Shown here: positions 1-5,775 of the stretch, piece after piece
How the letters are laid out: every line of letters starts with the position of its first letter
Numbering within the stretch: the stretch's first letter is position 1
From: Pseudoxanthomonas sp. CF385
GTDB lineage: Bacteria > Pseudomonadota > Gammaproteobacteria > Xanthomonadales > Xanthomonadaceae
Direction of reading: 5' to 3'
Assembly (NCBI RefSeq): GCF_900104255.1
Contig: NZ_FNKZ01000001.1
Span: forward strand, 1-64,000
Length of the DNA: 64,000 nt
Notes under the pieces: model-generated
Seen by the model: only the letters and a program-made list of their open reading frames with translations
The model's database searches: none
Told to the model about the DNA's origin: nothing
Position numbers and translations under genes: made by a program

Positions 1-4
1 TCAC

Positions 5-101
5 GTTAGAAAATACGCATGCTATCGATTGTCGCCAGACAGGCAGCTATCTACGTACGAGTGCCCGCTTCCGGAGAAATCGACATGCAACCCCGAATAA
101 G
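5..101 (+). other. End of an upstream cassette without a visible gene
   Basis: About 100 bases precede the first complete attC. CGTTAG at 4-9 could be the 3' end of a previous attC. The bases after it do not mirror the bases before the CTAAC at 104-108, so the boundary is doubtful. No convincing reading frame is present. It may be the tail of a longer cassette that starts outside the window, or a gene-less cassette. Confidence 0.35.
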
Positions 102-161
102 CGCTAACAATTCATTCAAGCCGACGCCGCTTCGCGGCGCGGCTTAATTCAGGCGTTAGCC
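102..161. repeat. attC site 1
   Basis: Sixty-base attC with CTAAC at the left edge and GTTAGCC at the right edge. The arms fold into a stem (GCCGACGCCGC against GCGGCGCGGC) closed by a TTCG loop. It ends the gene-less upstream segment and precedes cassette 1. Confidence 0.88.
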
Positions 162-182
162 GCCACAGGTGAGTTCGTCGCA

Positions 183-473
183 ATGGAAGCTCGTCACATC
201 ATTGGCGTTGCAGCGATGTACGCATTCGCCTATTACGCAATTGCTCGCTCCGCTCTGGCAGATATCCGGCGCTTTGATTCCGAGCTATTCCGGCATCTCG
301 GAGCTACGCCTGGTGTAAGCGCCAAGAACTCCACCGCGATAATTGAGATGCTCTTTGACCGCAGGCTCCCGCTAGAGCATCATCCGCGCGAGTTCCGGGC
401 AAAGCTCTTCCTGGCAAGAGCCATGCTGCTGCTTTCCCCGGCTCTCTTCATCGCCGTTTTCGTGCTTCTGTAG
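183..473 (+). CDS. Integron cassette 1: small membrane protein of unknown function
   Basis: 96 residues. One hydrophobic segment lies near the N-terminus (residues 6-24) and another at the C-terminus (about 78-96), with a charged loop between that is rich in Arg, His and Glu. This suggests a two-pass inner-membrane protein. I do not recognise the family. The gene fills a cassette that starts TTAGCCGCC and ends GGCGGCTAA, perfect reverse complements, so it is an intact recombination unit. The stop is only seven bases before the attC core. Composition is lower in GC than the chromosome, as expected for imported cargo. Confidence 0.7.
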   Translation: MEARHIIGVAAMYAFAYYAIARSALADIRRFDSELFRHLGATPGVSAKNSTAIIEMLFDRRLPLEHHPREFRAKLFLARAMLLLSPALFIAVFVLL

Positions 474-479
474 CGTGGC

Positions 480-539
480 GGCTAACAATTCATTCAAGCC
501 GAACCCGCTTCGCGGGTCGGCTTAATTCAGGCGTTAGGC
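480..539. repeat. attC site 2
   Basis: Sixty-base attC ending GTTAGGC. The stem pairs AAGCCGAACCCGC with GCGGGTCGGCTT around TTCG. One unpaired A on the left arm matches the extrahelical base that integrases read on the folded strand (known for integrons). Confidence 0.9.
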
Positions 540-542
540 CGC

Positions 543-848
543 ATGAGCGACATCGCTACCCGTCAAATGCTGCTTCTGTCTCTCCGACGGGCTTTGCTCG
601 GCGAGGTCCATCCAGTCCTGCGGCAAGCCTCGATTGAGGCCGACACAACGTCACAGATGGTCCGGCTGCGCTTTGAGTACGACGGCAATCCATCAGATGC
701 CGCAAGAGAAAGTTGCTCCAGCGCCGCGGCTGAGGTCATCGCTGACTTTCCGGCGCCATGGCAACTGGACGAGCAGCATGTTTTCGCTCCTGCTCCTGTG
801 CCCCTATCGCCCCTTGGCTTCGTTGCCTACCGGCGTGCGGAGGCCTAG
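543..848 (+). CDS. Integron cassette 2: small acidic soluble protein of unknown function
   Basis: 101 residues, no membrane segment or signal peptide. Asp and Glu are frequent. The pattern is an N-terminal helix, then a strand-like stretch VRLRFEYDG, then a conserved-looking C-terminal half with ADFPAPWQLDE. The size and acidity resemble small immunity proteins, but I cannot name the family, so this is only an impression. The cassette begins TTAGGCCGCA and ends TGCGGCCTAA, a perfect ten-base reciprocal boundary. The ATG lies directly after the upstream attC with no clear ribosome binding site, which is common for cassette genes. Confidence 0.7.
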   Translation: MSDIATRQMLLLSLRRALLGEVHPVLRQASIEADTTSQMVRLRFEYDGNPSDAARESCSSAAAEVIADFPAPWQLDEQHVFAPAPVPLSPLGFVAYRRAEA

Positions 849-854
849 GATGCG

Positions 855-914
855 GCCTAACAATTCATTCAAGCCGAACCCGCTTCGCGGGTCGGCTTAA
901 TTCAGGCGTTAGGT
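855..914. repeat. attC site 3
   Basis: Sixty-base attC, GCCTAAC to GTTAGGT, with the same stem and single extrahelical A as site 2. Confidence 0.9.
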
Positions 915-917
915 GTT

Positions 918-1157
918 ATGGCCAGATCAGCGCGATGGATTGAGAAATTGCCGTATGTCGTACTGATGGCGCTTGGAGTTGGTTTGGCGAGTCTCTGGCA
1001 ATACTCTAAGTACCAAGATGGTCATGGTCTCGCCAATTTTCTAGGCGACAAATTGTCTCCTCTAGTCGAACTTCTAATATTTGTAGGTCTTCCACTGTTG
1101 TTCGTGGCCACTATTGGATGGCGCGCGGTCACCAAGGACTTGGATAGCTCCTTGTAA
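918..1157 (+). CDS. Integron cassette 3: small two-pass membrane protein
   Basis: 79 residues with two hydrophobic stretches (about 12-28 and 48-67) separated by a short polar loop. The N-terminus is basic (MARSARWIEK), suggesting an inside N-terminus. Family unknown. The cassette edges TTAGGTGTTA and TAACACCTAA mirror each other over ten bases, and the stop codon TAA is part of that edge. The start is four bases after the attC and has no visible ribosome binding site. Confidence 0.65.
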   Translation: MARSARWIEKLPYVVLMALGVGLASLWQYSKYQDGHGLANFLGDKLSPLVELLIFVGLPLLFVATIGWRAVTKDLDSSL

Positions 1158-1158
1158 C

Positions 1159-1275
1159 ACCTAACAATTCATTCAAGCCGAACCCGCATCAGGGCGGCGC
1201 CTAAGTTCACGCCTTCAGCTATATTCGCACCCAGTCGCCGCCCCGCTGCGGGTCGGCTTAATTCAGGCGTTAGGC
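1159..1275. repeat. Oversized attC site 4 (117 bp)
   Basis: The outer parts match the 60-bp sites: ACCTAAC with ATTCATTCAAGCCGAACCCGC on the left, then GCGGGTCGGCTT to GTTAGGC on the right. The normal four-base loop is replaced by about 60 bases that include an extra pairing arm (GGGCGGCG against CGCCGCCC). Inside it, AAGTTCACGCCTTCAGC resembles a degenerate attC 3' end. Either this is a long variable terminal structure or it is two sites fused after loss of a cassette. Confidence 0.8.
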
Positions 1276-1277
1276 CC

Positions 1278-1679
1278 ATGAAGAGATTTATCGCATTTCT
1301 GGCAATGCTCGTTTCAATCTCCGGCACATCCTGTGCGCAGTCCACTCCGCCAATCGATGTCGCCGGCCTTACGGAAGCATCAATGAACTTCGATCAAGAG
1401 GGAGTCGGTGCGTTCCTCGACAGCCTCTCTCAGTCTTTCTCCTCTGGCTTCAGCTCCGACCAGGCGGATAAACTTGCCGCAGCAATTGAGGCCCTGCCGG
1501 TCGAGCAGACTGGCAACTGGGAGTACGGCGTGACAGTAAATGGCAAGCCTGAGCGCTTGGTGGTCGTCGCGTTCAAGGACGACATTGATGCCCCGGATCT
1601 TGCGTTCTACTCGTCCGCGGAGTTGGCCGCCCGCATTCAGAGGCAACTAGAGTCATTCGCGCAGGCCCAAGGCTGGTAG
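1278..1679 (+). CDS. Integron cassette 4: exported protein of unknown function
   Basis: 133 residues. The first 20 form a signal peptide: MKR, then a hydrophobic core, then SGTSCAQS. The Cys at 19 or so could be lipidated, but the preceding residues are a poor lipobox, so cleavage by signal peptidase I is as likely. The mature part is acidic and looks alpha/beta, with a strand-like stretch ERLVVVAFKDD. Family unknown. The cassette edges TTAGGCCC and GGGCCTAA are reciprocal. The product would act in the periplasm or at the envelope. Confidence 0.7.
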   Translation: MKRFIAFLAMLVSISGTSCAQSTPPIDVAGLTEASMNFDQEGVGAFLDSLSQSFSSGFSSDQADKLAAAIEALPVEQTGNWEYGVTVNGKPERLVVVAFKDDIDAPDLAFYSSAELAARIQRQLESFAQAQGW

Positions 1680-1680
1680 G

Positions 1681-1740
1681 GCCTAACAATTCATTCAAGC
1701 CGATGCCGCTTCGCGGCACGGCTTAATTCAGGCGTTAGCG
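1681..1740. repeat. attC site 5
   Basis: Sixty-base attC, GCCTAAC to GTTAGCG. The stem is GCCGATGCCGC against GCGGCACGGC around TTCG, a compensated variant of the other stems. Confidence 0.88.
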
Positions 1741-1744
1741 CCCT

Positions 1745-2251
1745 ATGACGATTGATCAGCAAGCTCGCGCAACTTTGGCTGAGTCAACCCGTTGGCTCAT
1801 TGGTTCCCGCATCACAAACTTTCAGTTCGACGATGCCGTGCCAAAGTCAGCCGACCCAGCCATCCGGGAGGTCTACAACCAGTTCCTGTGGCTGCTCTAT
1901 TGCGATCTTCGAGAGCATCGCCTAATTGGCATCGACAAGCTGTCGCAAACGCAAAGGGACGCTGCAGTCCGATGCGTGCTCTTTCTAAAATCGGGGTTTC
2001 CGTACTTATGGCCAGTTCTTTCTCGCGGCCCGTCTGTTCTTCTCATGCTCGCCAACCTGCTGACATTTGGCTGGGCCGGACGCATCTATTTCCGCCGCCT
2101 CAGTCCCGCTGGCGACATGGCCTACTGGCCGTTCTTGTCTCAGTCCCAGTACGCTGCCGCACTTGGTGCGCCTGTGTACTTGTCCGGCGCGGGCGCTGAC
2201 AATTCATTCAAGCCGAACCCGCTTCGCGGGTCGGCTCAATTCAGGCGTTAG
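1745..2251 (+). CDS. Integron cassette 5: unknown protein with an attC-encoded C-terminal tail
   Basis: 168 residues. The first 95 or so look helical and soluble. A hydrophobic stretch follows near 96-112 (SVLLMLANLLTFGWAG). I do not recognise the family. The reading frame runs through the attC: a TAAC to TGAC change at the cassette edge leaves the frame open, so the last 17 or so residues (NSFKPNPLRGSAQFRR and neighbours) come from the recombination site. The stop is the TAG of GTTAG. The cassette edges TTAGCGCCC and GGGCGCTGA are reciprocal except for that one transition. Confidence 0.65.
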   Translation: MTIDQQARATLAESTRWLIGSRITNFQFDDAVPKSADPAIREVYNQFLWLLYCDLREHRLIGIDKLSQTQRDAAVRCVLFLKSGFPYLWPVLSRGPSVLLMLANLLTFGWAGRIYFRRLSPAGDMAYWPFLSQSQYAAALGAPVYLSGAGADNSFKPNPLRGSAQFRR

Positions 2252-2253
2252 CG
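2194..2253. repeat. attC site 6 (edge mutation)
   Basis: Sixty-base attC with CGCTGAC instead of CGCTAAC at the left edge and GTTAGCG at the right. The stem and TTCG loop are intact. It overlaps the 3' end of the cassette 5 gene. Confidence 0.87.
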
Positions 2254-2258
2254 GGCTG

Positions 2259-2714
2259 ATGGAAGAGTACGAGCGCAACATCCTCAAGCACATCGATGAA
2301 CATGGGTGCAGTGTCACCTCTGTCTTCGATCCGGACGAGAAGGAGCCGCCCTTCTCGTACTCCATTGGCGTAGCCAGATCGTCCGGCGCTCCCGAAATCA
2401 TTGTCGTTGGGCTCAACTCCAAGCTGTCGCACTGGATGGTCAATGAGTACAACCGTCGGTGCCAAGCGGGTGAGAGGTTTCAACCAGGCGTGCTGTACCT
2501 CGACTTCCTGGAAGGGTTCGCGGTCCAGTTTCGCCAAGTTGCGCGTGAGCATCGCGCTGAATACATGCGTTCCGCCTGTTGGCTCCACGACGGGCCAGAC
2601 TTTGACGCGGTGCAGCTAGTCTGGCCAAGCACGTCCGGAGTGTGGCCATGGGATGCCGAGGCCTCAGATTGGTTCCGCAGTAACCAACCTTTGCTGGCGG
2701 GTGAGGCGGCGTGA
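2259..2714 (+). CDS. Integron cassette 6: DUF4262-like protein
   Basis: 151 residues, soluble. The frame extends upstream through cassette 5, but ATG 2259 is chosen because it directly follows the attC, as in the other cassettes. The pattern of a DPDEKEPPFSYSIGV segment, then PEIIVVGL, then a C-terminal VQLVWPS..GVWPWD matches the DUF4262 family as I know it. The biochemical role of that family is unknown. It recurs in accessory regions and has been seen near toxin or defence genes. The cassette edges TTAGCGGGC and GCCCGCTAA are perfectly reciprocal. Confidence 0.75.
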   Translation: MEEYERNILKHIDEHGCSVTSVFDPDEKEPPFSYSIGVARSSGAPEIIVVGLNSKLSHWMVNEYNRRCQAGERFQPGVLYLDFLEGFAVQFRQVAREHRAEYMRSACWLHDGPDFDAVQLVWPSTSGVWPWDAEASDWFRSNQPLLAGEAA

Positions 2715-2718
2715 CGCC

Positions 2719-2778
2719 CGCTAACAGTTCATTCAAACCGAATCCGCTTCGCGGATCAGCTTGATTCAAGCACTAGGG
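2719..2778. repeat. attC site 7 (partly decayed)
   Basis: CGCTAAC at the left edge is intact. The right edge reads ACTAGGG where GTTAGGG is expected, and ATTCAAGC replaces TTCAGGCG nearby. The stem persists (AATCCGC against GCGGATC). Decay rises toward the distal end of the array. Confidence 0.75.
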
Positions 2779-2783
2779 CGTAG

Positions 2784-3014
2784 ATGACCATCCGCGAAGA
2801 ACTAGTGAGAGCCCGACGACGCTGCTTGGCACTTATGCTCGGCGGTACAGTTGCCTGGGGCGCACTTGTTCTTAGCATTGCCATGCTATCGAGCAACGGC
2901 TCGCCGCCATGGATCTTCCAAGCAGCTGTTCCGCTGTTCGCAGCCGTTCTTCTTGGGGTGCTCGGTATCAATTTCCTTGTTCGCCGCCCCAAGTGCCATG
3001 GGAACCTTAGGTGA
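2784..3014 (+). CDS. Integron cassette 7: small two-pass membrane protein
   Basis: 76 residues: a basic N-terminus (REELVRARRR), a hydrophobic segment near 16-35, a short loop, a second segment near 45-65 and a basic tail. Predicted N-in, C-in inner-membrane protein of unknown family. Its cassette edge CTAGGGCG mirrors CGCCCTAA except at the mutated base of the upstream site. About 90 bases between the stop and the next attC have no gene. Confidence 0.6.
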   Translation: MTIREELVRARRRCLALMLGGTVAWGALVLSIAMLSSNGSPPWIFQAAVPLFAAVLLGVLGINFLVRRPKCHGNLR

Positions 3015-3101
3015 ATCGGCCCCTTTTCCGCGCGCCCTCTCTTGGGCGGGCCGGCGCAGAGTTGCCCTTTCTGCAAGGTCAGCCTAGATGCGCCGGCTGC
3101 G

Positions 3102-3157
3102 CCCTAACGGTTCATTCAAGCCGAACGCGCTTCGCGGCTCGGCTCAAACCCGGTGCC
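3102..3157. repeat. attC site 8, terminal and decayed
   Basis: The left half is clear (CCCTAAC, TTCATTCAAGCCGAACGCGC, TTCG, GCGGCTCGGCT). The right half reads AAACCCGGTGCCGC, with no GTTAG core. This is the last recognisable site and ends the array. Confidence 0.7.
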
Positions 3158-3164
3158 GCACTGC

Positions 3165-3392
3165 ATGAAGCGCACATCAGAAGTGGCGCCCCGCCTGGAC
3201 CTGATCGCACGCATCATATGCATCGGGCTCGGATCCGCGCTTGCCGCAGGTGCGTGGATCGCTTACGACGCAGATGGCTTCCGTTTCGCCTGTTGGCTCT
3301 TTGGCTTCGGGGCGGCCACCCTGCTGGCGGTCGGAACGGTCGGGCCGCAGCGCATGCGCATTGGACTGGTCACATGGCTGCCCTGGGTCTAG
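3165..3392 (+). CDS. Small membrane protein at the edge of the integron
   Basis: 75 residues starting MKRTSEVAPR. Two hydrophobic segments lie around 14-30 and 38-60, predicting a two-pass inner-membrane protein. Family unknown. The gene follows the decayed last attC and has no attC after it, so it is either a stranded cassette or the first ordinary chromosomal gene. GC is already higher than in the cassettes. No good ribosome binding site is visible. Confidence 0.55.
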   Translation: MKRTSEVAPRLDLIARIICIGLGSALAAGAWIAYDADGFRFACWLFGFGAATLLAVGTVGPQRMRIGLVTWLPWV

Positions 3393-3465
3393 GCGTTTCG
3401 GTCCAGCCGTCCCTCCGGCAGGATCTGCCGGCGACATCGCGTCGATCGCGCGTAGGAGGAATCGA

Positions 3466-3975
3466 GTGATCCAACTCCCTGTCAGAGACCCCTGCGATCT
3501 GTGCGTCGCCGCCCGCGACGAGCCATGGAAGATCATCGATGAGAGCGCACATACGCTGACCGTGATCAATCCGTGGCAGTTCGAAACCGGACAGTGCTGC
3601 GTGATCACGCGACGGCATGTCGCGACGCTGCTCGATCTTTCCGACGAGGAATGCGCGGCCATCATGACTTCCGCCAAACGCGCCGCCGAGGCGCTGGTCA
3701 GGACCTACCGACCGCTCGGCGTTCTGACGTTCCAGAACAACGGTGTGTACAGCGGACAGGAAACGCCCCACTTCCATTTCCACGTCGTGCCCCGCCAACC
3801 AGGCAGCGATTGGGGCATCGGGCCACCGCAGCTTGCGACGTTCGACGGTGCGGGGCGGGAACGGGGCACCGTGCACGAGCGGGACGGCGATGCGGAGCGG
3901 ATGACGCGCGTCCGCGTTCCCGTCGACCAGCTGGTCGAGACCGTAAAGCGGATCCGTTCAAATCTTCCCGCGTGA
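3466..3975 (+). CDS. HIT family nucleotide hydrolase or transferase
   Basis: 169 residues. The GTG start is chosen because AGGAGGA sits six bases upstream and the conserved N-terminus (DPCDLC) follows. The signature histidine triad is HFHFHVV, with His at 102, 104 and 106; the middle one should carry the nucleotidyl intermediate. The CDLC pair near residues 8-11 is the partial zinc site often seen in bacterial HIT proteins. HIT enzymes hydrolyse AMP-linked or dinucleoside substrates; the substrate here is unknown. It stands alone between the integron edge and a secreted TPR-like protein. Confidence 0.88.
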   Translation: MIQLPVRDPCDLCVAARDEPWKIIDESAHTLTVINPWQFETGQCCVITRRHVATLLDLSDEECAAIMTSAKRAAEALVRTYRPLGVLTFQNNGVYSGQETPHFHFHVVPRQPGSDWGIGPPQLATFDGAGRERGTVHERDGDAERMTRVRVPVDQLVETVKRIRSNLPA

Positions 3976-4097
3976 GCAAGCGGCGATCCGACTCCGGCGT
4001 TAAGCGCCCCTCGCGCTTTGTCACCGCGCTCAGGCGGGACCTACTTCCCTTACGACGCCGCATGCGCTTGAATGATGCGGTCAACAGGGGACATCTC

Positions 4098-4985
4098 ATG
4101 CCACTCCATCGCCTCATGGCGGCCGTCGCGGCTGCCGGTCTGCTGGCGTGCGCCGGCGTTGCCGACGCCGCCGACCGCCGCGTCCAGCTCGAACTCGTCA
4201 ACGACAGCGATGCGCCCATCGTCGGCGTGTCGGTCGAGCGCACCAGCGTCTTCTCCAGCAAGACGTTCGGCGGCGGGGAGATCGAGCTCGACCGACCGCT
4301 GGCGCCCGGCCAGTCGCGCACCTTCACCGTCGAGATCGGCGAGCACCACGACACGATGCCTTACGCCATGCGCTGGCGCTGGACACCGTTCGGCAGCTGC
4401 CACGGCAGTGCGGGCGTCCCCGCGCAGGGAGACGCCTTCAGCGTGAAGACCGGTGCCGCGACCTGCCGCGGCGGCAAGCCGTTGCCGGGCCGCCGCACAG
4501 ACGGGCGCGATGCGGTGCTCGCGGATGCACGCCGCACGGGGGACGTCGATGAAGCGCGCGACCTGTACGCGGCTCTGCTCGCGCGCAATCCCGAGGACGT
4601 GGATGTGCTGCATGCGCGGGCGCATTCGCTGATCGAGCACAGCAAGGGCGAGTTCGCCGGCTATCTGAGCGATGCGGCCATCGAGGATCTGCAGACGGCG
4701 CTGCGCCTCAGCACCGCACCCGCCGCGCGGCTGCACTACCACCGGGACCTGATGGTCCAGTTCCTCAACCACAAGCGCTGGAAGGATGCGCTGCCGCATG
4801 CCGATGCCCTGGTGGCCGGTCAGCCTGACACGCTCGACCACCTGATCTACCGCGCCTTCACCTATTGCGAGCTGGGCAATGTGGCGAAGGCGACGCAGGA
4901 CGAACAACTGCTGGCCGAGAAGGCGGGACAGGCGATTCCTGCCGACAAGACATGCGCCGCGCGGAAAGCCGCCGACAAGCGCTGA
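4098..4985 (+). CDS. Exported protein with TPR-like repeats
   Basis: 295 residues. ATG 4098 is preferred because AGGGG precedes it by seven bases and a signal peptide follows (MPLHRLMAAV, hydrophobic core, cleavage near VADAAD). Residues 25-125 look beta-rich and end in a Cys-containing segment. From about 130 on, helix pairs of tetratricopeptide style appear (DEARDLYAALLARNPEDVDVL; later KDALPHADALVAGQPDTLDH). Such repeats bind other proteins. Probably periplasmic; partner unknown. It converges on the response regulator gene that starts on the other strand. Confidence 0.7.
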   Translation: MPLHRLMAAVAAAGLLACAGVADAADRRVQLELVNDSDAPIVGVSVERTSVFSSKTFGGGEIELDRPLAPGQSRTFTVEIGEHHDTMPYAMRWRWTPFGSCHGSAGVPAQGDAFSVKTGAATCRGGKPLPGRRTDGRDAVLADARRTGDVDEARDLYAALLARNPEDVDVLHARAHSLIEHSKGEFAGYLSDAAIEDLQTALRLSTAPAARLHYHRDLMVQFLNHKRWKDALPHADALVAGQPDTLDHLIYRAFTYCELGNVAKATQDEQLLAEKAGQAIPADKTCAARKAADKR

Positions 4986-5000
4986 GCTCCCTTCGCGCGA

Positions 5001-5669
5001 CTACTCGCCTTCGTCGGGCGGCAGCACCAGGCCGTCCGGATCGACCGCCAGTCGGCCGGCGGCGAGTACCGCCTGCGTACGATTGGTGACGTGCAGCTTG
5101 CGCAGGATGGCGGTGACATGCGCCTTGATCGTGGCCTCGGACACGCCCAGGTCGTAAGCAATCTGCTTGTTGAGGCGGCCCGCGCCGAGCATCTGCAACA
5201 CCTTGAACTGCTGCGGGGTGAGGTCGCGCAGGCGCTGCGCGGTTTCCTGTTCGTCGCGGGACGTGGCCGGCGCGCTGTGCGCTTCGTCCGGAACCCAGCG
5301 TTCGCCGTCGAGCACGGCCCCGATCGCCTGGCCGATGGTGTCCGAATCGGCGGACTTGGGAATGAAGCCCAGCGCACCGTGGTCGAGTGCGCGGCGCATG
5401 ACCGCCGGCTCCTCGCGCGCGGACACGATGACCACCGGCAACTGCGGGTGCAGCGCGCGCAGGTGCACCAGCGCATTGAAGCCGTGTGCGCCGGGCATGT
5501 TGAGGTCCATCAGCAGCAGGTCGGCGTCCGGGTGCGCGTCGACGAGCACGTAGAGGGCGTCGACGCTGTCGGCTTCATGCAGCCTGACCCCGGGCATCAC
5601 GCGTTGCACGGCGCCGCGCAGCGCCTCGCGGAACAGCGGGTGATCGTCGGCAATCAGCAGGGTGGGCAT
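5001..5669 (-). CDS. NarL/LuxR-type response regulator
   Basis: 222 residues from MPTLLIADDH; a start five codons upstream is also possible. The receiver domain (1-120) has the acidic pair D8/D9, phospho-acceptor D55 (LLLMDLNMPG) and the conserved Lys in GFIPKSA. The LuxR-type HTH (about 150-210) reads LTPQQFKVLQMLGAG, then SEATIKAHVTAILRKL. It lies just downstream of acs on the same strand. In Pseudomonas the LuxR-type regulator ErdR controls acs, and xanthomonads keep a regulator beside acs, so control of acetate use is a reasonable inference. No histidine kinase gene is in the window. Confidence 0.88.
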   Translation of the reverse strand: MPTLLIADDHPLFREALRGAVQRVMPGVRLHEADSVDALYVLVDAHPDADLLLMDLNMPGAHGFNALVHLRALHPQLPVVIVSAREEPAVMRRALDHGALGFIPKSADSDTIGQAIGAVLDGERWVPDEAHSAPATSRDEQETAQRLRDLTPQQFKVLQMLGAGRLNKQIAYDLGVSEATIKAHVTAILRKLHVTNRTQAVLAAGRLAVDPDGLVLPPDEGE

Positions 5670-5775
5670 GGCGGTGCGGTCCATCGTAAGGAGAAAGGGT
5701 AATCCGTGATGCGTTGCCTGCACAGGGCGGCGTGTCCCGCTCCGTGCAGCCCGCCTGCCCTCCCCAGCAAGCGGG

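Larger units (their letters stand above)
1..3155 (+). mobile_element. Distal part of a chromosomal integron cassette array
   Basis: Eight copies of an attC-like site recur at each gene boundary. The common core starts TAACAATTCATTCAAGCCGA, continues into a short stem with a TTCG loop, and ends TTCAGGCGTTAG. Seven single-gene cassettes lie between them, all on the + strand with attC at the 3' side. That polarity puts attI and the integrase to the left, outside the window. Cassette starts and ends are reciprocal: the bases after GTTAG at the start of a cassette are the reverse complement of those before CTAAC at its end. This is expected if each cassette entered as a circle. The last site is decayed, marking the end of the array. 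Confidence 0.9.

Noticed and set aside
3999..4005. GTTAAGC after the HIT gene as a possible fossil attC end
   Set aside because: Only the seven-base core matches. There is no stem or left arm, so chance is a sufficient explanation.
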